A stretch of 64,000 nt of DNA from Micromonospora profundi (GTDB lineage: Bacteria; Actinomycetota; Actinomycetes; Mycobacteriales; Micromonosporaceae): contig NZ_JAATJK010000001.1 of the NCBI RefSeq assembly GCF_011927785.1, positions 6,822,501 to 6,886,500 on the forward strand, in the 5' to 3' direction. Positions 17,646 through 27,591 of this stretch are shown here, in pieces. Position 1 is the stretch's first letter, and the number at the start of each line of letters is the position of its first letter. The notes under the pieces were generated by a model. That model searched no databases. It saw only the letters and a list, made by a program, of their open reading frames with translations, and was not told the DNA's origin. Made by a program: the position numbers and the translations under genes.

Positions 17646-19213
17646 GTTCCACTCAGGACGGGCGCCGCCCGATCAGGCGGGCGCTGGTCAGCGTCTACGA
17701 CAAGACCGGGCTGGTCGAGCTGGCGCAGGCCCTGCACGCCGCCGGTGTGGAGATCGTCTCCACCGGCAGCACGGCGGGCACCATCGCCGCCGCCGGGGTG
17801 CCGGTGACGCCGGTGGAGACGGTGACCGGTTTTCCCGAGGTGCTCGACGGCCGCGTGAAGACTCTGCACCCGAAGGTGCACGCTGGTCTTCTCGCCGACC
17901 TGCGCAAGGACGCCCACGTGGCGCAGCTCGACGAGCTGGGGGTGGCGGCGTTCGACCTGCTGGTCTCCAACCTCTACCCGTTCCAGGCGACGGTCGCCTC
18001 CGGCGCCGGCGTCGAGGAGTGCGTGGAGCAGATCGACATCGGTGGGCCGGCCATGGTGCGGGCCGCCGCCAAGAACCACGCCTCGGTGGCGGTGCTGACC
18101 GACCCGGCGGGATACCCGGCGCTGCTCGGCGCGCTCAGCGAGGGCGGCTTCACACTGGCCCAGCGCCGCGCGCTGGCCGCCCGCGCGTACGCCGACATCG
18201 CCGAGTACGACGTGGCCGTGGCCCAGTGGTGTGCCCGGGAGCTGGCCCCGGCCGACGACTCCTGGCCGGCGTTCGCGGGGACGGCGCTGCGGAAGTCGAC
18301 GGTGCTGCGCTACGGGGAGAACCCGCACCAGCCCGCCGCGCTCTACACCGACCCGGACGCCCCGGCAGGGCTGGCGCAGGCAGAGCAGTTGCACGGCAAG
18401 GAGATGTCGTACAACAACTACGTCGACGCGGACGCCGCCTGGCGGGCCGCGAACGACTTCGCCGACCAGCCGGCCGTGGCGATCATCAAGCACGCCAACC
18501 CGTGTGGCATCGCCGTGGGCGCGGACGTGGCCGAGGCGCACCGCAGGGCGCACGCCTGCGACCCGGTGTCGGCGTTCGGCGGCGTGATCGCGGTCAACCG
18601 CCCGGTCTCGGTCGAGCTGGCCCAGCAGGTGGCCGAGATTTTCACCGAGGTGGTCGTCGCTCCCGGCTTCGACGAGGGCGCGGTCGAGGTGTTGCAGGGC
18701 AAGAAGAACATCCGCCTGCTGCGCGCGCCGGTGTGGACCCCGGCGACTGTCGAGTGGCGGCCGGTGACCGGTGGCGTGCTGACCCAGGTCGCCGACCGGG
18801 TGGACGCTCTCGGTGACGACCCGGCCAACTGGCAGTTGGCGACCGGCGAGGCCGCGGACGAGGAACTGCTGCGTGACCTGGCGTTCGCCTGGCGGGCGGT
18901 GCGCGCGGTGAAGAGCAACGCGATCCTGCTCGCCAAGGACGGCGCCACAGTCGGCGTCGGCATGGGTCAGGTCAACCGGGTCGACTCGGCGCAGCTCGCG
19001 GTCAGCCGCGCCGGCGCCGACCGGGCACGCGGCTCGGTGGCAGCCTCGGACGCGTTCTTCCCGTTCGCCGACGGCCCGCAGATCCTCATCGACGCCGGCG
19101 TCCGTGCCATCGTCCAGCCCGGCGGCTCGATCCGCGACGAAGAGGTAATCGCGGCGGCCAAGAAGGCCAACGTAACGATGTACCTAACCAAAACCCGCCA
19201 CTTCTTCCACTAA
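17642..19213 (+). CDS. purH: bifunctional AICAR formyltransferase / IMP cyclohydrolase
   Basis: This 523-residue enzyme carries out the last two steps to IMP. The N-terminal MGS-like cyclohydrolase domain (about 1-200) starts [18 protein letters not shown] and includes [12 protein letters not shown]. The C-terminal AICAR transformylase domain has [19 protein letters not shown] and the closing [15 protein letters not shown] and [11 protein letters not shown]. The last residues, TKTRHFFH, are the usual ones. It is translated from GTG 17642, overlapping purN. A large inverted repeat follows the stop. Confidence 0.97.
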   Translation: MSSTQDGRRPIRRALVSVYDKTGLVELAQALHAAGVEIVSTGSTAGTIAAAGVPVTPVETVTGFPEVLDGRVKTLHPKVHAGLLADLRKDAHVAQLDELGVAAFDLLVSNLYPFQATVASGAGVEECVEQIDIGGPAMVRAAAKNHASVAVLTDPAGYPALLGALSEGGFTLAQRRALAARAYADIAEYDVAVAQWCARELAPADDSWPAFAGTALRKSTVLRYGENPHQPAALYTDPDAPAGLAQAEQLHGKEMSYNNYVDADAAWRAANDFADQPAVAIIKHANPCGIAVGADVAEAHRRAHACDPVSAFGGVIAVNRPVSVELAQQVAEIFTEVVVAPGFDEGAVEVLQGKKNIRLLRAPVWTPATVEWRPVTGGVLTQVADRVDALGDDPANWQLATGEAADEELLRDLAFAWRAVRAVKSNAILLAKDGATVGVGMGQVNRVDSAQLAVSRAGADRARGSVAASDAFFPFADGPQILIDAGVRAIVQPGGSIRDEEVIAAAKKANVTMYLTKTRHFFH

Positions 19214-19251
19214 CCGCGCTGCCCCACCCTGCCCCGTCCCACCCCCCACCT

Positions 19252-19328
19252 CGTCGATCATGGAGTTGTGGTGCCCCGCAAAAGGGGTATCGGCTGAGAA
19301 ATCGCCCACCACAACTCCATGATCGACG
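19252..19328. repeat. large palindromic element between convergent purH and importer ATPase
   Basis: Two perfect 22-bp arms (19252-19273 and 19307-19328; core GATCATGGAGTTGTGGTG) enclose 33 bases that contain a small CCCC/GGGG hairpin. It is long enough to act as a bidirectional terminator, but the GATCATG core is shared with the palindrome inside ada-alkA (47034-47096), which suggests a dispersed repeat family. Confidence 0.85.
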
Positions 19329-19350
19329 CGACATGCGGGGCGCGGACAGG

Positions 19351-20382
19351 TTAGGGGGTTGCGGGGCGTAGTTCTGCGAAGTGGCAGGCGGACGGGTGAG
19401 GGTCCGCGGCGCGGGGCACGGTTTGCGGGTCCTCGACCGCGCAGATCTCCTGGGCCTTCCAGCAGCGGGTGCGGAAGTGGCAGCCGCTCGGCGGGTCGGC
19501 CGGGCTGGGCACGTCGCCGACCAGGCGGATCATGTTGCGCTGGTCGCGTACCTCCGGGTCCGGCACCGGCACGGCCGAGAGCAACGCCTGGGTGTACGGG
19601 TGGGTGGCGCGCTCGTAGATCTCGTCCTCGGTGCCGATCTCGACGATCCGGCCGAGGTACATGACCGCTACCCGGTCGGCGATGTGCCGCACCACTGACA
19701 GGTCGTGCGCGATGAAGATGTAGGAAAGGCCGAACTCGTCCTGGAGCTGCTCCAGCAGGTTGATCACCTGGGCCTGGATGGAGACGTCGAGCGCGGAGAC
19801 CGGCTCGTCGCAGACGATCACCTCGGGGCGCAGCGCGAGGGCACGGGCGATGCCGATGCGCTGGCGCTGACCGCCGGAGAACTGGTGCGGATACCTGTTG
19901 ATGTGCTCCGGGTTGAGCCCGACGACGTCAAGCAACTCCTGGACCCGCTTCTGCTTGCTGCCCTTGGGTGCCGCGTCACGGTGGATCTCGAACGGCTCGC
20001 CGATGATGTCGCCGACGGTCATCCGCGGGTTCAGCGAGGTGTACGGGTCCTGCATGACCATCTGCATGTTGCGACGCAGTCGACGTAGCTCGCCGCCGGA
20101 GGCCTTGAACAGGTCCTTGCCCTCCAGGGTGGCCCGCCCGGAGGTGGGTGTCTCCAGCCGCATGAGCAGCCGGGCGAGTGTGGACTTGCCGCAGCCGGAC
20201 TCGCCGACCACGCCGAGCGTCTCGCCCCGGCGCAGCTCGAAGCTCACACCGTCGACGGCCTTCACCGCGCCGATCTGCCTCTGGAACAGCACGCCCTGGG
20301 TGATCGGGAAGTGCTTCACGAGGTTGTCGACGGAGAGGATGGTCTCGCCCCGGACCTTCGTGGGGCTAGCGGGCGCTGTCAT
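19351..20382 (-). CDS. oppF: second peptide importer ATPase, OppF/DppF type
   Basis: This 343-residue ATPase matches the OppF at 4370-5383 over most of its length. Walker [10 protein letters not shown], signature [10 protein letters not shown], Walker [13 protein letters not shown] and the C-terminal cysteines ([18 protein letters not shown]) are intact. AGGAGG (20394-20389) is six bases before ATG 20382 and only three before GTG 20385, so I chose the ATG. It overlaps the end of the upstream ATPase gene by 17 bases and is the last gene of a five-gene operon on the minus strand. Confidence 0.92.
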   Translation of the reverse strand: MTAPASPTKVRGETILSVDNLVKHFPITQGVLFQRQIGAVKAVDGVSFELRRGETLGVVGESGCGKSTLARLLMRLETPTSGRATLEGKDLFKASGGELRRLRRNMQMVMQDPYTSLNPRMTVGDIIGEPFEIHRDAAPKGSKQKRVQELLDVVGLNPEHINRYPHQFSGGQRQRIGIARALALRPEVIVCDEPVSALDVSIQAQVINLLEQLQDEFGLSYIFIAHDLSVVRHIADRVAVMYLGRIVEIGTEDEIYERATHPYTQALLSAVPVPDPEVRDQRNMIRLVGDVPSPADPPSGCHFRTRCWKAQEICAVEDPQTVPRAADPHPSACHFAELRPATP

Positions 20383-21394
20383 CACGGACCTCCTGCGCGA
20401 AGTGGCAAGCGCTGGTTCGGCCGTCGCCGAGGACCAGGTCGTGCGGCACCACGTCCACGCAGACCTGCTGGACGTACGGGCAGCGGGGGTGGAACGGGCA
20501 GCCGGAGGGGATGCGCATCAGGTTCGGCGGCAACCCCTTGATCGTCGACAGTTCCTGGCCGCGGACGTCCATCCGCGGGATCGATTCCAACAACCCCTTC
20601 GTGTACGGGTGGGCGGGCGCCTTGTAGAGCGAACGGACGTCGGCGTGCTCGACGATCCGGCCGGCGTACATGACGGCGATCCGGTCCGCGACGCCGGCGA
20701 CGACTCCCAGGTCGTGGGTGATCAGGATCATGGCCATGTTGAGGTCGCGGCGCAGGTCGGCCAGCAGGTCCATGATCTGGGCCTGCACTGTGACGTCGAG
20801 GGCAGTCGTGGGTTCGTCGGCGATGAGCACCTTCGGGTCGAGCGCCAGCGCCATGGCGATCATGACGCGCTGCCGCATGCCGCCGGAGAACTGGTGCGGA
20901 TAGTCGCCGACCCGCTTGGCGGCCCCGGGGATCTTGACCAGGTCCATGAGTTCGATGGCCCGGCGGCGGGCGTCGCTCCGGGACATGCCGGCGCGCTGGC
21001 GCAGTGTCTCGCCGATCTGCCAGCCGACCGGGAAGACCGGGTTCAGCGCCGAGAGCGCGTCCTGGAAGATCATCGCGATCTCCTTGCCGCGTACCTGCCT
21101 GCGCTGCTCCTCGGAGCCGGTGAGCAGGTCCTGACCCCGGTAGAGGATCTGGCCGGAGCGGACGAAGGCGGGCGGCGTGTCCAGGATGCCCATGATCGCC
21201 TGGGCGGTGACGGACTTGCCGGAGCCGGATTCGCCGAGCACCGCGAGGGTCTCCCCGGCGTCCAGGTGGTACGACACGCCGTTGATCACCCGGGCCACGC
21301 CCTCGTTGGTGCGGAACTCGACGTGCAGGTCCCGCAGCTCCAGCAGGTGGCCGCCCTCGGGTGTGGCGGAGGCGGGCGTCGGTTGGACGGTCAT
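20366..21394 (-). CDS. oppD: second peptide importer ATPase, OppD/DppD type
   Basis: This 342-residue ATPase has Walker [26 protein letters not shown], signature FSGGMRQRV, Walker [10 protein letters not shown] and a C-terminal cysteine cluster ([18 protein letters not shown]). ATG 21394 (MTVQPTPAS) has GGTGAG six bases upstream and lies eight bases beyond the oppC stop; a longer in-frame start would run into the permease gene. Its closest relative in the window is the ATPase at 3334-4377. Confidence 0.92.
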   Translation of the reverse strand: MTVQPTPASATPEGGHLLELRDLHVEFRTNEGVARVINGVSYHLDAGETLAVLGESGSGKSVTAQAIMGILDTPPAFVRSGQILYRGQDLLTGSEEQRRQVRGKEIAMIFQDALSALNPVFPVGWQIGETLRQRAGMSRSDARRRAIELMDLVKIPGAAKRVGDYPHQFSGGMRQRVMIAMALALDPKVLIADEPTTALDVTVQAQIMDLLADLRRDLNMAMILITHDLGVVAGVADRIAVMYAGRIVEHADVRSLYKAPAHPYTKGLLESIPRMDVRGQELSTIKGLPPNLMRIPSGCPFHPRCPYVQQVCVDVVPHDLVLGDGRTSACHFAQEVRDDSAR

Positions 21395-21401
21395 GAGGAT
21401 C

Positions 21402-22358
21402 TCACCGCAGCTTCGGGTCGAAGGCGTCACGGATCGCGTCGCCGAGCATGATGAACGCCAGCACGGTCAGCGCGAGGAAGGCCGACGGGACGATCAGCGG
21501 CATCGCCGCCTCCCGCATGTGGATCCGGCCGGTGTCGATGTCCTGGCCCCACGAGATGGTCGGCGCTTTCAGGCCGATGCCCAGGAACGACAGCGTGGCC
21601 TCGGCGGCGATGAACGAGCCGAGCGCGATCGTCAGCACCACGATGGCCGGGGCCAACGAGTTCGGCAGGATGTGCCGCCACATGATCCGGCCGTTGCCGG
21701 CGCCGAGCATCCGGGCCGCCGCCACGTAGTCCTGTTCCTTGGCGGTGATGACCGAGGAGCGGACGACGCGGGCTGCCGTGGTCCAGCCGAGGATGGCCAG
21801 GACGAAGATCACCGCGGCGATCCGGGCGTTCTCGCTGTCGCTGGAGACGCGCTTGAGCAGCACGATCGCCGCCAGCAGCAGCGGGATGCCGAGCACCACG
21901 TCGATCACCCGGGAGAGCACCGCGTCGATCCAACGGCCGAAGTACCCGGCGAGCATGCCGACCGTCAGCGCGATCACCCCGGTGCCGAGCGCGGCGAGCG
22001 CGCCGACAAGCAGCGAGGCCCGCGTGCCGTAGACCGCCCGGGAGTACGTGTCGCAGCCCTGGAAGTCGTACCCGAAGATGGCTCCGCCGGACGGCCCGGC
22101 GTGCTGCCGGGACAGCAGGCAGTCGTTCGGGCTGTTGGCCGTGAACAGGCCGGGGGCGAGGGCCATCAGGGTGAAGACGACGACAAGCGTCAGCGAGATC
22201 CAGAAGATCGGGTTGCGGCGCAGGTCGCGCCACGCGTCGCCGGCCAGGCTGCGCGGTCTCTGCGGCGTGTCGACCTGGTTGGGTGCGCCGGGCTCACCGG
22301 AGGGGCCGCGACGTGCCGCCTGGTTCTCGGTGGCGGCCACCGTCTCGAAGTCACTCAT
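21402..22358 (-). CDS. oppC: second peptide importer permease, OppC/DppC type
   Basis: This 318-residue permease has a polar N-terminus of about 50 residues, the first helix after RNPIFWISL, the external FGYDFQGCDTYSRAVYGTR segment and the EAA loop near EQDYVAAARMLGAG. It ends IRDAFDPKLR, as its paralogue does. GAGG stands seven bases before ATG 22358. It lies 18 bases after oppB. Confidence 0.92.
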   Translation of the reverse strand: MSDFETVAATENQAARRGPSGEPGAPNQVDTPQRPRSLAGDAWRDLRRNPIFWISLTLVVVFTLMALAPGLFTANSPNDCLLSRQHAGPSGGAIFGYDFQGCDTYSRAVYGTRASLLVGALAALGTGVIALTVGMLAGYFGRWIDAVLSRVIDVVLGIPLLLAAIVLLKRVSSDSENARIAAVIFVLAILGWTTAARVVRSSVITAKEQDYVAAARMLGAGNGRIMWRHILPNSLAPAIVVLTIALGSFIAAEATLSFLGIGLKAPTISWGQDIDTGRIHMREAAMPLIVPSAFLALTVLAFIMLGDAIRDAFDPKLR

Positions 22359-22376
22359 GCCGGCACCTCGCTGTGC

Positions 22377-23315
22377 TCACTCATAGCGGATCCTCGGATC
22401 GAGTACGGCGTACAGGACGTCCACCAGCAGGTTCGAGACCAGGTAGACCACGACGAGCACGCTGACGATGCCCACCACGAGGGGGCCGTCCTCGGTGCGG
22501 ATGCCGCGGAAGAGGTTGAAGCCCACACCGGGGATGTTGAAGACGCCCTCGGTGATGATCGCGCCGCTCATCAGGTTGCCCAGCTCCACGCCGAGGAAGG
22601 TGACCACCGGGATGAGCGAGTTGCGCAGGACGTGGACGGTGACGATGCGACGTTTGACAAGGCCCTTGGACCGGGCGGTACGTACGTAGTCGGCGCGGAG
22701 GTTCTCGGCCACCGAGGTGCGGGTCAGGCGCAGCGCGGTGGCCAGTGACAGCGAGCCGAGCACGATGCCCGGTAGCAGCAGGGCGTAGAACGTCGGTTGG
22801 GAGCCGGCGGTGGGCGGGAAGAGCTGCCACTTGACGCCGAGGAAGTACTGGGCGAGCGGCGCCAGCACGATTGTGGGGATGCCCAGCACCAGCAGTGTCA
22901 GCACCAGCGTCGAGTTGTCGAAGATGCTGGCCCGGCGGATGCCGGCGATCACGCCGGCGCTGACGCCGAAGATGATCGCCACGGCGAGCGCGATGAGCGC
23001 GAGCTTCACTGTGACCGGCCAGGCTGCCTGGAGGATGTCGCCGATCTGCCGGCCGGTCAGGGACTGGCCGAGGTCGCCCTGGAGCAGGTTCTTGACGTAG
23101 TCGAAGTAGCGGTAGAAGAAGCCGCCGACGCCTGTCGCATCGAGGTGGTACTTCTCCGTCAGGTAGGCCCGCTGGGCCGGCGTCACCGGCCGTTCGCCAG
23201 CGAGCGCCTGGATGGGGTCACCCTGGCCGGCGAACATCAGCGCGTAGACGATCAGGGTGGTCCCGAAGAACGCCAGGACCATCTGGAGGAGGCGCCGAAG
23301 GATGTAGCGGAGCAT
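22377..23315 (-). CDS. oppB: second peptide importer permease, OppB/DppB type
   Basis: This 312-residue permease begins LRYILRRLLQMVLAFFGTTL and has six hydrophobic segments and the EAA loop ADYVRTARSKGLVKRRI. It ends AVLDPRIRYE, almost as the first copy does. ATG 23315 is preceded by GGAGAG at about ten bases. It starts 198 bases after the binding-protein gene, with a hairpin in the gap. Confidence 0.92.
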   Translation of the reverse strand: MLRYILRRLLQMVLAFFGTTLIVYALMFAGQGDPIQALAGERPVTPAQRAYLTEKYHLDATGVGGFFYRYFDYVKNLLQGDLGQSLTGRQIGDILQAAWPVTVKLALIALAVAIIFGVSAGVIAGIRRASIFDNSTLVLTLLVLGIPTIVLAPLAQYFLGVKWQLFPPTAGSQPTFYALLLPGIVLGSLSLATALRLTRTSVAENLRADYVRTARSKGLVKRRIVTVHVLRNSLIPVVTFLGVELGNLMSGAIITEGVFNIPGVGFNLFRGIRTEDGPLVVGIVSVLVVVYLVSNLLVDVLYAVLDPRIRYE

Positions 23316-23466
23316 GCTTAGCAGTCTCTCCGGAAATATGCGAAAGGGTCGCAGGACGGCATCTCTGGTCGTACCCGAAATATCGGAGATGTGCCGTCGG
23401 CCCCGGTGGAGGTCCGCACCGCCGCTGTCGTGCCCGCGTCAGCGGGCCGGCGGGTACCGCGCGGTT

Positions 23467-23500
23467 CGGGCCACCCGGGCGTCGTCGCTCGGGTGGCCCG
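23467..23500 (-). terminator. intercistronic hairpin in second importer operon
   Basis: A perfect 11-bp stem (23467-23477 CGGGCCACCCG with 23490-23500) starts 13 bases beyond the binding-protein stop and precedes the permease gene. Position and form match the hairpin at 1306-1347 in the first operon. Confidence 0.75.
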
Positions 23501-23513
23501 CACCTCGGTCAGC

Positions 23514-25115
23514 TCAGCTGGCCGCTTCGATCTTGATGAGGTTGACCCGCTGGAACAGGTCCATCTCGACGTTCTTGACCTTGGACGAGTGGCCGTACAC
23601 GTTCTCGCCGAAGCGGAGCGGGATCACCGGCATGTCCTTGGCCAGGATGTCCTCCGCCTGCTGGTACTTGGCGATCGCCTCGTCCTGCGTCTTGGCGGCG
23701 GAACCCTCCTTGACGAGCCTGTCGAACTCCGGGTTGCTGTAGCCGTAGTAGTTCGACGAGCCGTTCGTGCTGTACAGCGGGCCGAGGTAGTCCTCCATGG
23801 TCGGGTAGTCCATGACCCAACCCATCCGGAAGGCGCCCACCGGCTGCTTGTTCTCGACCTTGGTCAGTAGGTCGGCGAACTTCGGCTCGGCCGAGCCGAC
23901 GGCGTCGACACCCAGGTTGGCCTTGAGCTGGTTGACTGTGGCGTCGACCCAGTCCTTGTGGCCGCCGTCGCCGTTGTAGGAGATGACGATCTTCGACGGG
24001 CCGCCGGCGGCCTGGTAGAGCTTCTTGGCCTCGGTCGGGTTGAACTCCCCGGCCGCACCCGCCGTGTTGTCCCGGTAGCCCGGCAGCACCGGCGAGACGA
24101 ACGAACGTGCCGGCGCCTGCGAGTCCTTGAAGACCGACTTGGTGATCTCGTCACGGTCGATCGCCATCGAGATGGCCTTGCGCACGTCCGGGTTGCTGTA
24201 GTCCTTGTCGAACGTCGGGAACGCGAGGAACTGGAACGACGACATCGGGCTGGACTGGTAGCGGTCGCCCAGGTCGCTCGGCGCGGTGCTCAGGCTCTCG
24301 GTCGGGATCGTGGGCAGCACGTCCAGGTTGTCTGCGAGGACGTCCGCGTAGGCCGCGGTGAGCTGCTGGTAGATCCGGAACTCGACGTTCTTGACCTTGG
24401 GCTTCTCGCCCGGGTAGGCGTCGTACCGCTCGACCTCGATCTTGCTGTCGTGCTGCCAGGAGCCCTTCATCTTGAAGGGGCCCTGCCCGATCGGGGCCTG
24501 CTCGTACGAGTCCTTCACCACGCCCGGGGCCGAGAACGCGGCGTCCGGCAGGGGGAAGAACGCGGTGTAGCCCAGCGTCGTCTTGAAGTCGATGTACGGC
24601 TCGGACAACGTCACGGTGAAGGTGAGGTCGTCGACCTTCTTCAGCCCGGACATCTCCTTGGCCTTCGGCTCCTTGCCCTGCAGGTCGGCGTAGCCAGCGA
24701 TCTTCTCGAAGAAGTAGTTGCTGTCCTGGCCGTTGGGGGCGTACGCGCCGTAGTTCCAGGCGTTGATGTAGTCCTCGGACGTCACCTTCTCACCGTTGTG
24801 GAAGGTGAAGCCGTCCTTGAGCTTGATCGTCCAGACCTTGTTGTCGGACGACGTCACCGACTCTGCCGCGACCTCGTAGGGCTTGTTCTGGGCGTCGTAG
24901 TCGACGAGCGGGCTGAACAGGCCGGCGAGGACCTGCGCACCCGACGTCTCGGTGGTGTTTGTGGGAACCAGGTGCTTCGGCTCGCTGATCTGGATGCTGA
25001 CCGCTGAGCTTCCGCTTCCGCCGGACCCACCGTCTCCGCCGCTGCCGCAGGCCGCGAGGCCCAGCGTCACCGCGAGCGGGAGGGCGGTCCAGGCGGCGAG
25101 TCTACGAACTCGCAT
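23514..25115 (-). CDS. peptide importer substrate-binding lipoprotein
   Basis: This 533-residue SBP_bac_5 protein is the first gene of the second importer operon. It has a lipoprotein signal: basic start MRVRRLAAW, a hydrophobic core and the lipobox LAAC with the lipidated C23, followed by a Gly/Ser linker. The mature part contains the family segments LKDGFTFHNGEKVTSEDY, GQGPFKMKGSW and VRKAISMAIDRDEI. It should sit on the outer face of the membrane and present peptides to the permeases. Similarity to the partial protein at 2-1291 is clear (EMSGLKKVDD versus EMSGLKVVDD). Confidence 0.93.
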   Translation of the reverse strand: MRVRRLAAWTALPLAVTLGLAACGSGGDGGSGGSGSSAVSIQISEPKHLVPTNTTETSGAQVLAGLFSPLVDYDAQNKPYEVAAESVTSSDNKVWTIKLKDGFTFHNGEKVTSEDYINAWNYGAYAPNGQDSNYFFEKIAGYADLQGKEPKAKEMSGLKKVDDLTFTVTLSEPYIDFKTTLGYTAFFPLPDAAFSAPGVVKDSYEQAPIGQGPFKMKGSWQHDSKIEVERYDAYPGEKPKVKNVEFRIYQQLTAAYADVLADNLDVLPTIPTESLSTAPSDLGDRYQSSPMSSFQFLAFPTFDKDYSNPDVRKAISMAIDRDEITKSVFKDSQAPARSFVSPVLPGYRDNTAGAAGEFNPTEAKKLYQAAGGPSKIVISYNGDGGHKDWVDATVNQLKANLGVDAVGSAEPKFADLLTKVENKQPVGAFRMGWVMDYPTMEDYLGPLYSTNGSSNYYGYSNPEFDRLVKEGSAAKTQDEAIAKYQQAEDILAKDMPVIPLRFGENVYGHSSKVKNVEMDLFQRVNLIKIEAAS

Positions 25116-25550
25116 TGTGCCTCCTCATCTCCTCACGCTGCGCAGTCAGGCCCGACGCTGGGTTTACGCTGCGCAACAAGCGGTAACGGTAGGTCGCGCT
25201 ACCGGTCGTCGACAACGGCCCGGTAGCGGGTGCATAACGCTCGGAATACTTTGCCGTGTGACGCACGCGACAGCCGGCTGAATCGAACCGGACTCCAAGG
25301 TCCGGAGCTGGACATACTCGAGTCGGGTCAGATACCTGCTGTGTTCGTGTGGCCCGGATTCGCCAATGCTCGGTTCGTCGTCCGGGCTCTGCCCGACCGC
25401 TCACTCTGACCGGTCCGCCGCGTGACCAGGTCCACAGAAAGTCACCGAACGTGACGAGAGGTGAGTCACTATCCGTTACTAATGCGGGTCCCGGTGCCCG
25501 TCCAGCGAGGTCGTCTGAAGGGCAGGTGCCGGACATGAGACGATCTGCTC
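25116..25550. other. intergenic region between divergent binding-protein gene and folD
   Basis: These 435 bases hold the control regions of two divergent genes. I see small hairpins CGGTAG/CTACCG (25187-25204) and CCGGAC/GTCCGG (25288-25305) that could be operators, and GACGAT six bases before the folD GTG as a weak -10. No coding frame with family features was found. Confidence 0.4.
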
Positions 25551-26411
25551 GTGACGGCGACGCTTCTGGACGGCAAGGCGACCGCGGCGGAGATCAAGGA
25601 CGAGCTGCGGATACGCGTGAAGGCACTCGCGGAACGCGGCATCATCCCCGGGTTGGGCACGGTCCTGGTCGGTGCGGATCCCGGCAGCCAGGCGTACGTC
25701 AACGGCAAACACCGTGACTGCGCCGAGGTCGGCATCGCCTCGATCCGGCGGGAGCTGCCGGCCGACGCCACTCAGCAGCAGGTCGACGACGTCCTGGCCG
25801 AACTGAACGCCGACCCGGCGTGCCACGGCTACATCGTCCAACTGCCGCTGCCGGCCCACCTCGACACCCAGCGGGTGCTGGAGCTGATCGACCCGGACAA
25901 GGACGCCGACGGTCTGCACCCGGTCAACCTGGGGCGACTCGTGCTCGGCTACGACGGGCCGCTGCCCTGCACCCCGCGCGGCATCGTGGAGCTGCTCCGA
26001 CGGCACGAGGTGGCGCTGCGCGGCGCGACAGTGGCGGTTGTCGGCCGGGGCAACACCGTCGGCCGCCCGCTCGGCCTGCTGCTCACCAGGCGCAGCGAGA
26101 ACGCCACGGTGACGCTCTGCCACACCGGCACGCTCGACCTCGCCTCGCACACCAGGGCCGCCGACATCGTGATCGTCGCGGCGGGCGTACCCGGTCTGCT
26201 CACCGCCGACATGATCCGGCCCGGCGCTGTGGTCGTCGACGTGGGCATCACCCGGGTGATCGGCCAGGACGGCAAGGGTCGCTACACCGGTGACGTGGAT
26301 CCCGAGGTGGCCGAGACGGCCGGTGGGCTGGTTCCCATGCCCGGTGGTGTCGGCCCCATGACGCGGGCCATGCTGCTCACCAACGTCGTGGAGCGCGCAG
26401 AGCGCGGTTGA
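25551..26411 (+). CDS. folD: methylenetetrahydrofolate dehydrogenase / cyclohydrolase
   Basis: This 286-residue bifunctional enzyme interconverts 5,10-methylene- and 10-formyltetrahydrofolate and so supplies PurN and PurH. The catalytic YxxxK is in [11 protein letters not shown], the signature [13 protein letters not shown] follows, then GLHPVN, the NADP-binding [16 protein letters not shown] and the C-terminal signature [16 protein letters not shown] 25551 is at the conserved N-terminus. There is no Shine-Dalgarno, so the mRNA may be leaderless. Confidence 0.96.
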   Translation: MTATLLDGKATAAEIKDELRIRVKALAERGIIPGLGTVLVGADPGSQAYVNGKHRDCAEVGIASIRRELPADATQQQVDDVLAELNADPACHGYIVQLPLPAHLDTQRVLELIDPDKDADGLHPVNLGRLVLGYDGPLPCTPRGIVELLRRHEVALRGATVAVVGRGNTVGRPLGLLLTRRSENATVTLCHTGTLDLASHTRAADIVIVAAGVPGLLTADMIRPGAVVVDVGITRVIGQDGKGRYTGDVDPEVAETAGGLVPMPGGVGPMTRAMLLTNVVERAERG

Positions 26412-26562
26412 CCGCCGCCGGGCAGGTGCGTCCGCACGGTGTCGAACCGCGCGGCGGTGACGTTCGCCCCATCCCGCCGTTGTCCGCCGCCCCTGACCTG
26501 ATGGGTGCCAGGATGACTGATACGGTCCGGAAAACCGACTGGTAGCAGGGAGTGGGACGACC

Positions 26563-27513
26563 ATGGGTAAGAAGGTCACTGTCGTCGGGGCTGGCTTCTA
26601 CGGCTCCACCACCGCACAGCGCCTGGCCGAGTACGACGTCTTCGACACCGTCGTGATCACCGACATCGTGGAGGGCAAGCCCGCGGGACTCGCCCTGGAC
26701 CTCAACCAGTCGCGGGCCATCGAGGGCTTCGAGACCAAGGTCGTCGGCGCGACCACCGGCCCGAACGGCGAGGGCTACGAGGCCATCGAGGGCTCCGACG
26801 TCGTGGTGATCACCGCCGGCCTGCCGCGCAAGCCCGGCATGAGCCGGATGGACCTGCTCGAGACCAACGCCAAGATCGTCCGGCAGGTGTCCGAGAACGT
26901 GGCCAAGTACGCCCCGAACGCCGTGGTCATCGTGGTCTCCAACCCGCTGGACGAGATGACCGCCCTGGCCCAGCTGGCCACCCAGTTCCCGAAGAACCGG
27001 GTGCTCGGCCAGGCCGGCATGCTGGACAGCGCCCGGTTCACCAACTTCGTCGCCGAGGCGCTGAGCGTCCCGGTGGCGTCCGTACGGACGCTCACCCTGG
27101 GCTCGCACGGCGACACCATGGTGCCGGTGCCCTCGAAGAGCACCGTCAACGGCAAGCCGCTGCGTGACGCGATGCCGGCCGCGCAGATCGAGGAGCTGGT
27201 CGTCAAGACCCGCAACGGTGGCGCCGAGGTCGTCGCGCTGCTCAAGACCGGTTCGGCGTACTACGCGCCGTCCGCCGCCGCCGCCCGGATGGCCAAGGCC
27301 GTCGCCGAGGACTCCGGCGCGGTCATGCCGGTCTGCGCGTGGGTCGACGGCGAGTACGGCATCTCCGGCGTCTACCTGGGTGTCGAGGCCGAGATCGGCG
27401 CCGAGGGCGTCAAGCGGGTCGTCGAGACCGACCTGGACGCCGACGAGCTGGCCAGCCTCAAGGAGGCCGCCGAGGCCGTCCGCGCCAAGCAGGGCGACGT
27501 CGCCAGCATGTGA
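26563..27513 (+). CDS. mdh: malate dehydrogenase, LDH-like type
   Basis: This 316-residue enzyme oxidises malate to oxaloacetate in the TCA cycle. The NAD-binding GAGFYGS is near residues 9-15, the mobile loop PRKPGMSRMDLL carries the Arg that selects malate over lactate, VSNPLD and GQAGMLDSARF follow, and the catalytic His is in GSHGDTMVP. It belongs to the lactate-dehydrogenase-like MDH group rather than the classic actinobacterial Mdh. AGGGAG ahead of ATG 26563 serves as ribosome site, and TACGGT (26521-26526) is a possible -10. Confidence 0.94.
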   Translation: MGKKVTVVGAGFYGSTTAQRLAEYDVFDTVVITDIVEGKPAGLALDLNQSRAIEGFETKVVGATTGPNGEGYEAIEGSDVVVITAGLPRKPGMSRMDLLETNAKIVRQVSENVAKYAPNAVVIVVSNPLDEMTALAQLATQFPKNRVLGQAGMLDSARFTNFVAEALSVPVASVRTLTLGSHGDTMVPVPSKSTVNGKPLRDAMPAAQIEELVVKTRNGGAEVVALLKTGSAYYAPSAAAARMAKAVAEDSGAVMPVCAWVDGEYGISGVYLGVEAEIGAEGVKRVVETDLDADELASLKEAAEAVRAKQGDVASM

Positions 27514-27532
27514 CAACCGCACCAACCGTTGA

Positions 27533-27567
27533 CGAAGGGCCCGCCGGCATCCCCGGCGGGCCCTTCG
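27533..27567. terminator. terminator between mdh and a convergent hydrolase gene
   Basis: A perfect 15-bp stem (27533-27547 CGAAGGGCCCGCCGG with 27553-27567) with loop CATCC lies 20 bases after mdh and 24 bases from the stop of the convergent gene. Confidence 0.88.
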
Positions 27568-27591
27568 CTCGTCCAGATACGGCCCGAGGTG

